From Desulfuromusa sp. (lineage in GTDB: Bacteria > Desulfobacterota > Desulfuromonadia > Desulfuromonadales > Geopsychrobacteraceae), in assembly GCA_030590745.1 (NCBI GenBank), contig JAUVCS010000041.1, forward strand, positions 1 through 7,008: DNA of 7,008 nucleotides. Direction: 5' to 3'. Below are positions 1 through 6,081 of this stretch, piece after piece. Made by a program: the position numbers and the translations under genes. A model generated the notes under the pieces. The model saw only the letters and a list, made by a program, of their open reading frames with translations. It made no database searches and was not told the origin of the DNA. Numbering within the stretch: position 1 is the stretch's first letter; each line of letters opens with the position of its first letter.

Positions 1-791
1 CGTTCTACCATGGCATAAGCGGAATGATTATGAATCGACTCAAAATTCTCGCAGGCAACCCGGAACCAGGTAATCTCGGCAACCTCAAGCAAGCGCTGAG
101 TCACCGCCCGCACCACGTCCTCGACGAACATCGGATTATCATAGGCCTGTTCGGTTACCGCCTTTTCATCTTCACGTTTCAGCAGTGAATAGACCGGACA
201 GCTTGCACATTCTTCGATCCACTGAATCAAATCTTCCAGCCAGACATGCCCTGAGTAGGTGACATGAACCGTCACATTACTCCGTTGATTATGCGCACCC
301 CGGGCACTGATTTCCTTGGAGCAGGGACAGAGAGAGGTGACGGGCACCTGCACTTCAAGAGAAAATTTATAACTGTCCCCCATCGTACCAATCATCCGGC
401 ACTGGTATTCAAGTAAACTGTGGGCCCCGGAAACCGGGGCCTGTTTTTTGATAAAATAGGGAAAATCAAACTCCAGATGGGCACGACTGGCACCAAGTCG
501 AGATTTTATCTGGATCAACATCGCCTCCATATTTTCAATGCTGATTTCACCATGATAAAGGTTGAGAACTTCAATAAAGCGGCTCATATGAGTTCCCTTA
601 AACTGTTCCGGGAGATCAACATACATATTAACCCAGGCGACGGTGTGTTGCTGCTCATTGAATTTATCCAGTACCACAATCGGGTAACGGATATTCTTGA
701 TCCCCACTTTATCGATAGCAATGTTCCGCGTATCCCGGCTCTGCTGCAGATCCGGCATCGAAGCCAGGTTCTTCTTATTGTCACTTGACAT
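1..791 (-). CDS. folE2: GTP cyclohydrolase FolE2 (type IB), 3' end cut by window edge
   Basis: This cytoplasmic enzyme converts GTP to 7,8-dihydroneopterin triphosphate, the first step of folate and of queuosine (7-deazaguanine) synthesis. I translated 263 codons; the frame is still open at base 1. FolE2 proteins are usually about 255-300 residues, so probably only a few C-terminal residues are missing. Family hallmarks seen are [20 protein letters not shown] (18-37), KGTHMSRF (65-72), the Cys motif SLCPCSKE (153-160) that carries the metal/catalytic cysteine, [12 protein letters not shown] (217-228) and [13 protein letters not shown] (248-260). The ATG at 791-789 lies inside the end of queC (11-nt overlap), 12 nt after an AGGAGG. 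A second in-frame Met at residue 12, where many homologues begin, has no ribosome site. Position behind queC under one promoter fits supply of the queuosine pathway. Identification is firm; the start is likely. Confidence 0.95.
   Translation of the reverse strand, partial: MSSDNKKNLASMPDLQQSRDTRNIAIDKVGIKNIRYPIVVLDKFNEQQHTVAWVNMYVDLPEQFKGTHMSRFIEVLNLYHGEISIENMEAMLIQIKSRLGASRAHLEFDFPYFIKKQAPVSGAHSLLEYQCRMIGTMGDSYKFSLEVQVPVTSLCPCSKEISARGAHNQRSNVTVHVTYSGHVWLEDLIQWIEECASCPVYSLLKREDEKAVTEQAYDNPMFVEDVVRAVTQRLLEVAEITWFRVACENFESIHNHSAYAMVE
423..449 (+). terminator. Terminator-like hairpin antisense to folE2
   Basis: GGCCCCGG (423-430), a three-base loop AAA, and CCGGGGCC (434-441) form a perfect 8-bp all-G/C stem. 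It is followed on the plus strand by TG and six T (444-449). This is the shape of an intrinsic terminator for plus-strand transcription, but it lies inside folE2, which is read the other way. On the minus strand the same bases encode part of AlaProValSerGlyAla, a conserved stretch, so protein constraint may explain part of it. On the sense side the stem is preceded by A-rich sequence, not followed by a T tract, so it should not stop folE2 mRNA. Its function is inferred from shape only. Confidence 0.4.
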
Positions 792-1455
792 AAGGGATGG
801 GGTCCTCCTGCCCAGCGTCAGCAAAGCCCTGCAAACGTAACCGGCAGGAATCACATTGCCCGCATGATAAACCCTCCGGCGTGGGATCATAGCAGGAGTG
901 GGTGAGAAGATAATCGACCCCTAACGCCAATCCCTGCTGAATGATTTCAGCTTTGGTCAAATTGAGTAGCGGTGCATTGATGTGGTAGGGATTCCCTTCC
1001 ACTCCAGCCTTGGTTGCCAGATTTGCCAGCTGTTGAAAAGCCTGAATAAATTCAGGACGACAGTCGGGGTAACCGGAGTAATCAAGAGCATTAACCCCGA
1101 TATAAATATCGGTTGCACCAAGAACCTCAGCCCAGCCAAGGGCAAAGGAGAGAAAAATTGTATTGCGAGCGGGAACGTAGGTAACTGGGATCTCCCCCTC
1201 AGCTGCCGCATGTTTTGGCACATCGATATCGGCCGTCAGAGCACTGCCACCCATTTGTCGCAGATTGATGTCAATCACCATATGCTCTTCAGCCCCAATC
1301 AGCGGGGCATATTCACGGGCTTTTTCCAGCTCAATCGTATGCCGCTGCCCATAGGCAAAACTGAGGGCATACGCTGCAAATCCTTGATCGCGGGCAATCG
1401 CCATGCAGGTGGTAGAATCAAGCCCACCACTATAAAGAACTACCGCTTTTTTCAT
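781..1455 (-). CDS. queC: 7-cyano-7-deazaguanine (preQ0) synthase QueC
   Basis: QueC is the cytoplasmic ATP-dependent ligase that turns 7-carboxy-7-deazaguanine plus ammonia into preQ0 in queuosine biosynthesis. The product is 224 residues, close to the 231 of E. coli QueC. The N-terminus has the PP-loop SGGLDST (9-15) for ATP binding. RNTIFLSFA (97-105) and [17 protein letters not shown] (120-136) are typical of the family. The C-terminal zinc site is intact with Cys188, Cys198, Cys201 and Cys204 (HSC, then CGQCDSC). The reading frame extends upstream to 1482, but the ATG at 1455-1453 has an AAGAGGA ribosome site 5 nt away and gives the canonical [14 protein letters not shown] start. It is first in a two-gene unit with folE2, whose product acts at the start of the same pathway. 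queD, queE and queF are not in the window. Confidence 0.97.
   Translation of the reverse strand: MKKAVVLYSGGLDSTTCMAIARDQGFAAYALSFAYGQRHTIELEKAREYAPLIGAEEHMVIDINLRQMGGSALTADIDVPKHAAAEGEIPVTYVPARNTIFLSFALGWAEVLGATDIYIGVNALDYSGYPDCRPEFIQAFQQLANLATKAGVEGNPYHINAPLLNLTKAEIIQQGLALGVDYLLTHSCYDPTPEGLSCGQCDSCRLRLQGFADAGQEDPIPYVK
804..809 (-). promoter_or_regulatory. Shine-Dalgarno for folE2, inside queC
   Basis: AGGAGG on the minus strand, within the last codons of queC. It ends 12 nt before the folE2 ATG at 791-789, longer than the usual 5-9 nt. It is still the only strong site near either candidate Met, so it favours the upstream start and suggests translational coupling with queC. Confidence 0.6.
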
Positions 1456-1460
1456 GCAAA

Positions 1461-1467
1461 TCCTCTT
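1461..1467 (-). promoter_or_regulatory. Shine-Dalgarno fixing the queC start
   Basis: AAGAGGA on the minus strand, 5 nt before the ATG at 1455-1453. The longer in-frame start at 1482 would place this site inside the gene and has no comparable signal upstream, so the 224-residue product is preferred. Confidence 0.75.
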
Positions 1468-1514
1468 CAACATCAAACGCAACTGGGATACCGGACTAAC
1501 TTAAATCGGCGTGA

Positions 1515-1543
1515 AGCATAGAGATAACCTCAAGATGGGTCAA
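1515..1543 (-). promoter_or_regulatory. Sigma70-type promoter for queC-folE2
   Basis: On the minus strand, TTGACC (1543-1538, 5 of 6 to the -35 consensus) is followed by a 17-nt spacer and TATGCT (1520-1515, 4 of 6 to the -10). Transcription would begin near 1508 and leave a leader of roughly 50 nt before the queC ATG. I looked for a preQ1-riboswitch-like C-rich loop with an A-rich tail in that leader and did not see one. Confidence 0.6.
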
Positions 1544-1645
1544 GAACTGTCACAGCAGAAGACAAAACTCTCTTCCCCCGTACCATTTCTAGCAGTTGCT
1601 CCACTATTCTCTGCGTGTTATAAAGTCTACTCCTTTTATCAGCAT

Positions 1646-1675
1646 TTGATGAGTACTTTAAATAAAAAATAAATT
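1646..1675 (+). promoter_or_regulatory. Possible promoter for the PBP1A gene
   Basis: TTGATG (1646-1651) and TAAATT (1670-1675) are separated by 18 nt, each matching 4 of 6 consensus bases. They sit in a very A/T-rich stretch and would give a leader of only about 20 nt. The A/T richness makes chance matches likely, so this is a weak call. Confidence 0.35.
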
Positions 1676-1685
1676 ACGTTTATTT
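1667..1685. repeat. A/T-only inverted repeat just upstream of PBP1A
   Basis: AAATAAA (1667-1673) and TTTATTT (1679-1685) are perfect inverted arms around a 5-base centre, TTACG. The repeat overlaps the candidate -10 and lies 17 nt before the start codon. It could be an operator or simply low-complexity sequence; the A/T background makes chance plausible. Confidence 0.3.
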
Positions 1686-1702
1686 AATAAAATATTGAAA
1701 CT

Positions 1703-4105
1703 ATGAACCGTTACCTCAAATATGCCCTGTTCTCTCTCCTCGGTCTACCGTTCCTCGGGGCCGCGTTGTTGATTGGCGCTTATTTTTTTGTCTCTACAAC
1801 CCTTCCCAGGGTTGAAACCCTCTCCGATTATAATCCCCCTTTGATCACCCGGATCTATGCCGATGATGGTTCCATTATTGCCGAATATTCCCGCGAACGG
1901 AGGATTTTAGTCCCCTTTGAGAAAATCCCTAAAACTCTGGTACAGGCTTTTGTTGCTGCTGAAGATGCCAGTTTTTTTAAACATCAGGGGATTGATTTTA
2001 TTTCTATTTTTCGCGCTGCACTGAAAAATGTGAAGGCCGGCGGGATCGCCCAGGGGGGCAGCACAATCACCCAGCAGGTTGCCAAAAAGCTGTTGCTGAC
2101 CTCTGAGCGGACCTTCACCCGAAAATTTAAAGAGGCGATCCTGGCCTGGCGGATGGAAAAAGCCCTGACCAAACAGGAAATTCTCTATCTCTACCTGAAT
2201 CAGATTTATCTCGGTCATCGTGCTTACGGAGTTGAGGCGGCAGCAGAGAACTATTTTGATAAAAATGTTGAAGAGTTGACTTTGGCAGAATCGGCAATCA
2301 TGGCCGGACTCCCCCAGGCTCCCAGTCGCTACTCCCCCTACCGCCATTACCAGCGGGCGATGAACCGGCAGAAATATGTGCTGGGTCGGATGGTCGAGGA
2401 AGGATATATCACCCCGGAAGAATATACTCAGGCGGCAGAGGAAGAGGTATCCATCAAGCCGCGCCTGAATAATCTGCTCGATGTCACCGCCTATTTTAAT
2501 GAACAGGTGCGTCGTTATCTGGAAGAGCGATTCGGGGAAGAACGCCTCTATACCGGGGGGCTGGAAGTTGAAACCAGTATCAATCTGCCGATGCAAAAAA
2601 TTGCCCAGCAGGCGGTTAAGGAGAATCTTCGGGCGCATGATAAACGGCGTGGTTATCGAGGCTCCCAACAGGTTCTTGATGAAATAGCTCAGGCAGAATT
2701 TTTACTTGACCAGCAAGAACAGTTTACCACTGACCCCTTGAAAGTCGGCAGCTATAGCCAGGCAATCATTGTCGGTCAAGAGGGGGATCAACTGCTCTGT
2801 GAAATTGGTGCCGGGAAGGGCTCTATATCCATCAAAGAGTCAAAATGGGCTGCGCCAATTACCTTGGTTGAGGCTGATGTTCCCCCATCCGGAAATGCCG
2901 GGGAAGAGAAACAGACCTGGCTCCCCCTCGGCTCACTGATTGATATCAAGGTTCTTGATCTTGATTCAGAAGTTCTGAAACTCAGTCTGGAACAGGCTCC
3001 CCTCGCCCAGGGGGCGCTGGTTGCTGTAGACCCGTTCAGTGGTCAGATCAAGGCGATGGTTGGTGGCTTTGATTTTAAACAGAGTCAGTTTAACCGGGCC
3101 ATCCAGGCTAAACGGCTCCCCGGCTCGGCAATTAAACCAATCATCTATGCAGCAGCTCTCGATCGGGGCTATACCCCCGCCAGGATTATTCTTGATACAC
3201 CATTAATCTATGAAAATAGAAAAGAAGATACGGGAAAACTGGAGGAGTGGAAGCCTAAAAATTATGAGAAGAAGTTTTATGGCCCAACCCGCTTCCGCTT
3301 TGCCTTAGCTCACTCCCGAAATGTTGTTACAATCAAAATTCTCGAGGATATCGGGGTCAACTATGCAGCAAACTACGCCAAAAAACTCGGCATCGAAACA
3401 CCGCTACAACGCGACCTCTCCATGGCACTTGGATCAACGGCGATCACCCCGCTGGAGCTACTGACGGCATATACGGTTTTTGCCAATGGTGGAATTCTGG
3501 TTCCGCCAACCTATATTACCCGGATTCGCGATCGCAACGGCCGGATTCTGGAATCGGTCGACCCGGCAGATTTTATCAATGGGATGGCTGCAGATCAGCG
3601 CCTGATTCGCAAACCGCCATACCGGGTCATTTCACCTGAAACCGCCTACCTGACCACCAATATTTTAGAGAGTGTGGTTCGGGAAGGGACCGGATGGCGG
3701 GCCAAAGCCTTAGGGCGACCCTCTGCTGGAAAAACCGGAACCACCAATGACTTAAAAGATGCCTGGTATATCGGCTTTATCCCACAACTCGCTTGTGTTT
3801 CCTGGGTTGGGTACGATCAGGAACGGCCCTTGGGGAAAAATGAGACCGGTTCAAAGGCCGCCGCTCCGGCCTGGGTCAATTTTATGGAAGGGGCACAAAA
3901 ACAATATCCAGTGAAAAACTTTCGTATCCCCGATACGATTGAATTCCATCCTATTGATAAAAAAAATGGACTGCTCCTGCCGGAAGACAGTGAAGAAGCC
4001 TACTTTGAAGTCTTTGCTCCGGGGACGGCTCCTACCCGGTTGAGTGGAGAGAAACAGCTCAAAGCCCGTGACTTTTTCCGGATGGATATGGAGGGAACGC
4101 TGTAG
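1703..4105 (+). CDS. mrcA: Penicillin-binding protein 1A (bifunctional class A PBP)
   Basis: This inner-membrane enzyme polymerises lipid II into glycan strands (glycosyltransferase family 51) and cross-links the peptides (transpeptidase) in the periplasm. The product is 800 residues (E. coli PBP1A is 850). One membrane anchor spans about residues 7-31. The GT51 domain follows (about 50-235) with catalytic Glu87 in EDASFFKHQG, then GGSTITQQVAKK (118-129) and the RKFKEAILAWRMEK region. An OB-like insert at about 315-435 is typical of PBP1A rather than PBP1B/1C. The transpeptidase has all three motifs: Ser475-x-x-Lys478 (PGSAIKP), Ser538-Arg-Asn540 and Lys677-Thr-Gly-Thr680. The ATG gives a normal short cytoplasmic tail, but no clear ribosome site precedes it in the A/T-rich leader. 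It is divergent from queC and convergent with the rhodanese gene, 69 nt away, with no clear terminator between. It appears intact. Confidence 0.97.
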   Translation: MNRYLKYALFSLLGLPFLGAALLIGAYFFVSTTLPRVETLSDYNPPLITRIYADDGSIIAEYSRERRILVPFEKIPKTLVQAFVAAEDASFFKHQGIDFISIFRAALKNVKAGGIAQGGSTITQQVAKKLLLTSERTFTRKFKEAILAWRMEKALTKQEILYLYLNQIYLGHRAYGVEAAAENYFDKNVEELTLAESAIMAGLPQAPSRYSPYRHYQRAMNRQKYVLGRMVEEGYITPEEYTQAAEEEVSIKPRLNNLLDVTAYFNEQVRRYLEERFGEERLYTGGLEVETSINLPMQKIAQQAVKENLRAHDKRRGYRGSQQVLDEIAQAEFLLDQQEQFTTDPLKVGSYSQAIIVGQEGDQLLCEIGAGKGSISIKESKWAAPITLVEADVPPSGNAGEEKQTWLPLGSLIDIKVLDLDSEVLKLSLEQAPLAQGALVAVDPFSGQIKAMVGGFDFKQSQFNRAIQAKRLPGSAIKPIIYAAALDRGYTPARIILDTPLIYENRKEDTGKLEEWKPKNYEKKFYGPTRFRFALAHSRNVVTIKILEDIGVNYAANYAKKLGIETPLQRDLSMALGSTAITPLELLTAYTVFANGGILVPPTYITRIRDRNGRILESVDPADFINGMAADQRLIRKPPYRVISPETAYLTTNILESVVREGTGWRAKALGRPSAGKTGTTNDLKDAWYIGFIPQLACVSWVGYDQERPLGKNETGSKAAAPAWVNFMEGAQKQYPVKNFRIPDTIEFHPIDKKNGLLLPEDSEEAYFEVFAPGTAPTRLSGEKQLKARDFFRMDMEGTL

Positions 4106-4174
4106 TCCCACCTCTCTCTGGACAAGTTCAAATCTCTCATGCCCCCCTCTGAACAAATGCTCTGGTTCGAATTA

Positions 4175-5098
4175 TTATTCAGACAAAACCTCTATGGGAA
4201 AATTGGCGCTGGTTGCCCATTCGATGGTTGATCCGTCGTACATTCTGGCTTCTTTATTTCCCAATAACTGGTGCGAAACAAACCAGGAGAGGGAGGTTCG
4301 ATGTCCGGTATGACAAAATGAGATCTGTTCCCCCTGTAACGGAACCCGACTTGATTGGTAGATTTCTGTGATTTTTGACAGTTCATGAAATCGCCCACTT
4401 CCCTCTATCATCAGACGATCATACGGCAGGGAAATCGACCCCGGAATGGTTCCTGCCCGCTCCCCCCGACCACCAATCTGACCAATATATTCACCATAGC
4501 TACGGCTATCAACAAATGTCACCCCACGCTCCAAAGCCCCCTTGACTTCATTGGCGTCGGGAAAATAGCCTGGCCGTACCTGACTGTTAAATTGTTTTAT
4601 TGGCGGGATATCGACCTCCCGGACAAAGTGGCTGTCAGGGATTCGACTGTATTCCAGCAGACCACCATTCAAGATCGATATTTTATCGTGTCCCATGGCC
4701 TTGAACGTCCAGAAGATACGAGTTGCCACCGCCATATCACCGGCACCTGCTCCCACGGGTGTCAATATGACGTAAGTCTGGTTGTCGATCCCTAATTGAC
4801 CAATCAGGGTCTCAAGGTAGTCCTTTTCCGGAAGCATTTGGGGGACTCCGTGACGATCTTTAACTCGCCACTGAGCATAACCAGTATTTACTGCCCCTGG
4901 CAGATGTGCCTGCCGATAACCAGCGGCAGACTGCAGATCCAGTATCCGCATCTCCGGTTTATCCAGATTCGCCAGCAACCAGGCTGGTTCAACCAGGGGC
5001 TCCGCAGCATGGATCAGGCTGGCCGATAGCAAAAAAGAGATTAAGATAGGTGCCGACTTGAACATAAGCCGGAAAAAAGTTTTTGTAATGTTATGCAA
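4175..5098 (-). CDS. Exported two-domain rhodanese (sulfurtransferase)
   Basis: Two rhodanese-like domains follow an export signal, so this is probably a periplasmic sulfurtransferase that carries sulfane sulfur on a cysteine. From the TTG at 5098-5096 the product is 307 residues. A hydrophobic segment at about 16-30 ends in HAAEP, a plausible signal-peptidase site. Domain 1 (about 35-160) has DLQSAAGYRQAHLPGAVN but no cysteine in its active loop, as is usual for the first repeat. Domain 2 (about 175-305) has DSRSYGEYIGQ, RAGTIPGSISLP and the active loop FCHTGHRTS with Cys262. The TTG is chosen because AGGAG precedes it by 8 nt. An ATG at 5065-5063 (296 residues, still with the signal) lacks such a site, and a TTG at 5137 would overlap the upstream gene. 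It lies 19 nt after the small exported protein gene, so the two are likely co-transcribed. The in vivo sulfur donor and acceptor are unknown. Confidence 0.88.
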   Translation of the reverse strand: MHNITKTFFRLMFKSAPILISFLLSASLIHAAEPLVEPAWLLANLDKPEMRILDLQSAAGYRQAHLPGAVNTGYAQWRVKDRHGVPQMLPEKDYLETLIGQLGIDNQTYVILTPVGAGAGDMAVATRIFWTFKAMGHDKISILNGGLLEYSRIPDSHFVREVDIPPIKQFNSQVRPGYFPDANEVKGALERGVTFVDSRSYGEYIGQIGGRGERAGTIPGSISLPYDRLMIEGSGRFHELSKITEIYQSSRVPLQGEQISFCHTGHRTSLSWFVSHQLLGNKEARMYDGSTIEWATSANFPIEVLSE

Positions 5099-5106
5099 TG
5101 GAGACT

Positions 5107-5111
5107 CTCCT
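5107..5111 (-). promoter_or_regulatory. Shine-Dalgarno supporting the TTG start of the rhodanese
   Basis: AGGAG on the minus strand, in the 19-nt gap after the upstream gene's stop codon and 8 nt before the TTG at 5098-5096. It is about 40 nt from the later ATG at 5065-5063, too far to serve it. Confidence 0.65.
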
Positions 5112-5117
5112 GCGTCA

Positions 5118-5480
5118 TTATCGGGGCAATCTGACAATTATTTCCTTGCCACTATAGCCATGCACCAAGTCGTGGGCACGAATAGTGACGGTCTCGATTC
5201 TGCTATCAATAGCAACACCGGACAAACTGCGGGTAAAGGGCTGTTCATTGACATGGGGATGGTAAAGAACCCGGGTCGCAATAATTTGCCCATCTGGAGC
5301 AACAATATTCCACCCATCGGCATAATGCTGCCACCCCTCATCAGCGTGAGCAACGGTAACATCAAAACGATAGCTGCCTCCTTGCCGTTCCACCGCAACC
5401 TTTACCACATCCGCTTCCCCGGCAAATAGAATCACCGGGAAGAACAGCAACCCGATTAAAATCAAGACCGACAATCTCAT
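5118..5480 (-). CDS. Small exported protein of unknown function, His-containing
   Basis: The product is 120 residues. The first 20 form a clean signal peptide (Arg at 2, hydrophobic 4-19, FAGEA at the likely cut), so the mature protein of about 100 residues should be periplasmic or exported. The remainder alternates short hydrophobic strands and looks like one small beta-rich domain. Conserved-looking segments are HADEGWQHYADGWNIVAPDG (45-64), YHPHVNEQPFTRSLSG (73-88) and RAHDLVHGYSGKE (101-113). They carry six histidines (45, 52, 74, 76, 103, 107) and no cysteine after the signal. I recall similar proteins in other proteobacteria, all without assigned function; this is memory, not a search. 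GGAG precedes the ATG by 5 nt. It is the first intact gene of a minus-strand pair with the exported rhodanese. A metal-binding or thiol-partner role is possible but unproven. Confidence 0.85.
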   Translation of the reverse strand: MRLSVLILIGLLFFPVILFAGEADVVKVAVERQGGSYRFDVTVAHADEGWQHYADGWNIVAPDGQIIATRVLYHPHVNEQPFTRSLSGVAIDSRIETVTIRAHDLVHGYSGKEIIVRLPR

Positions 5481-5511
5481 AGTTTCTCCGTAACTGCTGT
5501 TGATGGTGAAA

Positions 5512-5691
5512 TCAATGGATCAGAGCAGTAACACTCAACCCAGTCAGTGCTTTCATTTTTACTGGGCGTAAAGCAGTATCAAGAAGCTCCAATCCACCGC
5601 CATGAGTAAAAGCCTGTTTAGCCATGGAAGAAAGAAGGTTCAGCAGGTTTAAGTCTACACTGTCAAGATAACCACGTAAATCAACCCCGAA
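5512..5691 (-). pseudogene. Coding-like remnant, C-terminal fragment of an unknown gene
   Basis: The minus-strand frame from 5691 down to the TGA at 5514-5512 is open for 59 codons. It reads like real protein rather than noise: DLRGYLDSVDLNLLNLLSSM, then a Gly-rich HGGGLELLDTALRP and KMKALTGLSVTAL. The frame is bounded upstream by TAG (5694-5692); beyond that it stays open for about 35 more codons to the next stop. The only ATG inside (5625-5623, 37 residues) has no ribosome site. It ends 31 nt before the start of the small exported protein gene. It may be the tail of a decayed gene, or an unrecognised leader peptide of the downstream pair. I do not recognise the family with confidence. Confidence 0.35.
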
Positions 5692-5806
5692 CTAGCCCTG
5701 ATAGAACCTGAATAATACTTTTATCCTGAATGATGGGAAAAGTTTGTAATAAACACCAGATAAAAAAGGTGCAAAAAACAAGGATAGTTAGCCACCAGGG
5801 GAACTC

Positions 5807-5849
5807 GGGGGATATCATATCTATCCCTAGAGTAAGGATGGTGTCCCCC
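5807..5849 (+). repeat. REP-like hairpin, stable only as plus-strand RNA
   Basis: GGGGGATATCAT (5807-5818) can pair along all 12 positions with ATGGTGTCCCCC (5838-5849) in a plus-strand transcript, using two G-U wobbles, around a 19-nt loop. In a minus-strand transcript the two wobble positions become A-C mismatches. The right arm, with preceding AGTAAGG, resembles a sequence I remember as recurrent in delta-proteobacterial genomes near IS200/IS605-like (RAYT) transposase genes; that is memory, not a search. GAACTC occurs on both sides (5801-5806 and 5852-5857). No transposase gene is in the window. Confidence 0.5.
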
Positions 5850-5915
5850 CTGAACTCTCAGTTGATTTTATGGTAGGGTCATTTTCGAACCGTTGATGAT
5901 TGTGGTTATTTTTCA

Positions 5916-5935
5916 GAAGACGTTATGATGTCTTC
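5916..5935. repeat. Short inverted repeat upstream of the glycosyltransferase
   Basis: GAAGAC (5916-5921) and GTCTTC (5930-5935) are perfect 6-bp inverted arms with an 8-nt loop. No T tract of terminator length follows on the plus strand. It could be a regulator site or chance. Confidence 0.3.
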
Positions 5936-6081
5936 AATTTCAGCGACCATAAACACTGAGCAGCAAGCTTGATGAGGTGACTACACTATCCAGAACGATG
6001 GCAAAACCCCAATGGCTTCACTATGCTCCGTTAAACGAAACCCTATAGATTTTACTTCAACATAAAATAGGTGTGAAAGAA

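Larger units (their letters stand above)
5481..6081. other. Long intergenic region with degraded content
   Basis: About 600 nt between divergent transcription units contain no intact gene of normal size. The left third holds the minus-strand remnant at 5512-5691. The centre (5801-5857) holds a GC-rich hairpin flanked by a 6-nt direct repeat. The right part (5870-6081) is A/T-rich, with only short open frames and a small inverted repeat at 5916-5935. No convincing promoter with both boxes was found for either flanking gene. The length and mixed content suggest past insertion or deletion at the edge of a variable locus. Confidence 0.6.

Noticed and set aside
420..788. A 122-codon plus-strand open frame opposite folE2
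   Set aside because: It begins with GTG at the palindrome, lies wholly antisense to a clearly real FolE2 and has no recognisable protein features.
1456..1508. preQ1 riboswitch in the queC leader
   Set aside because: The leader is short and I see neither the C-rich loop nor the A-rich tail that would form the preQ1-I pseudoknot.
982..1521. A 179-codon plus-strand open frame opposite queC
   Set aside because: It is the antisense shadow of queC, whose motifs are intact; no ribosome site or family resemblance was seen.
1907..2668. A 253-codon minus-strand open frame inside the PBP1A gene
   Set aside because: It is antisense to the GT51 domain and the composition is that of a mirrored coding frame; no motif recognised.
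4106..4174. Bidirectional terminator between the convergent PBP1A and rhodanese genes
   Set aside because: Only 4-5 bp arms (for example GTTCA with TGAAC, 19-nt loop) are present and no T tract follows.
5539..5566. CCCAGT/ACTGGG inverted repeat inside the remnant frame
   Set aside because: Six-bp arms with a 16-nt loop and no T-run following either arm; weaker than expected for a terminator and likely by chance.
5950..6081. JUMPstart/ops element before the glycosyltransferase
   Set aside because: No GGCGGTAGCGTG-like sequence occurs in the leader.
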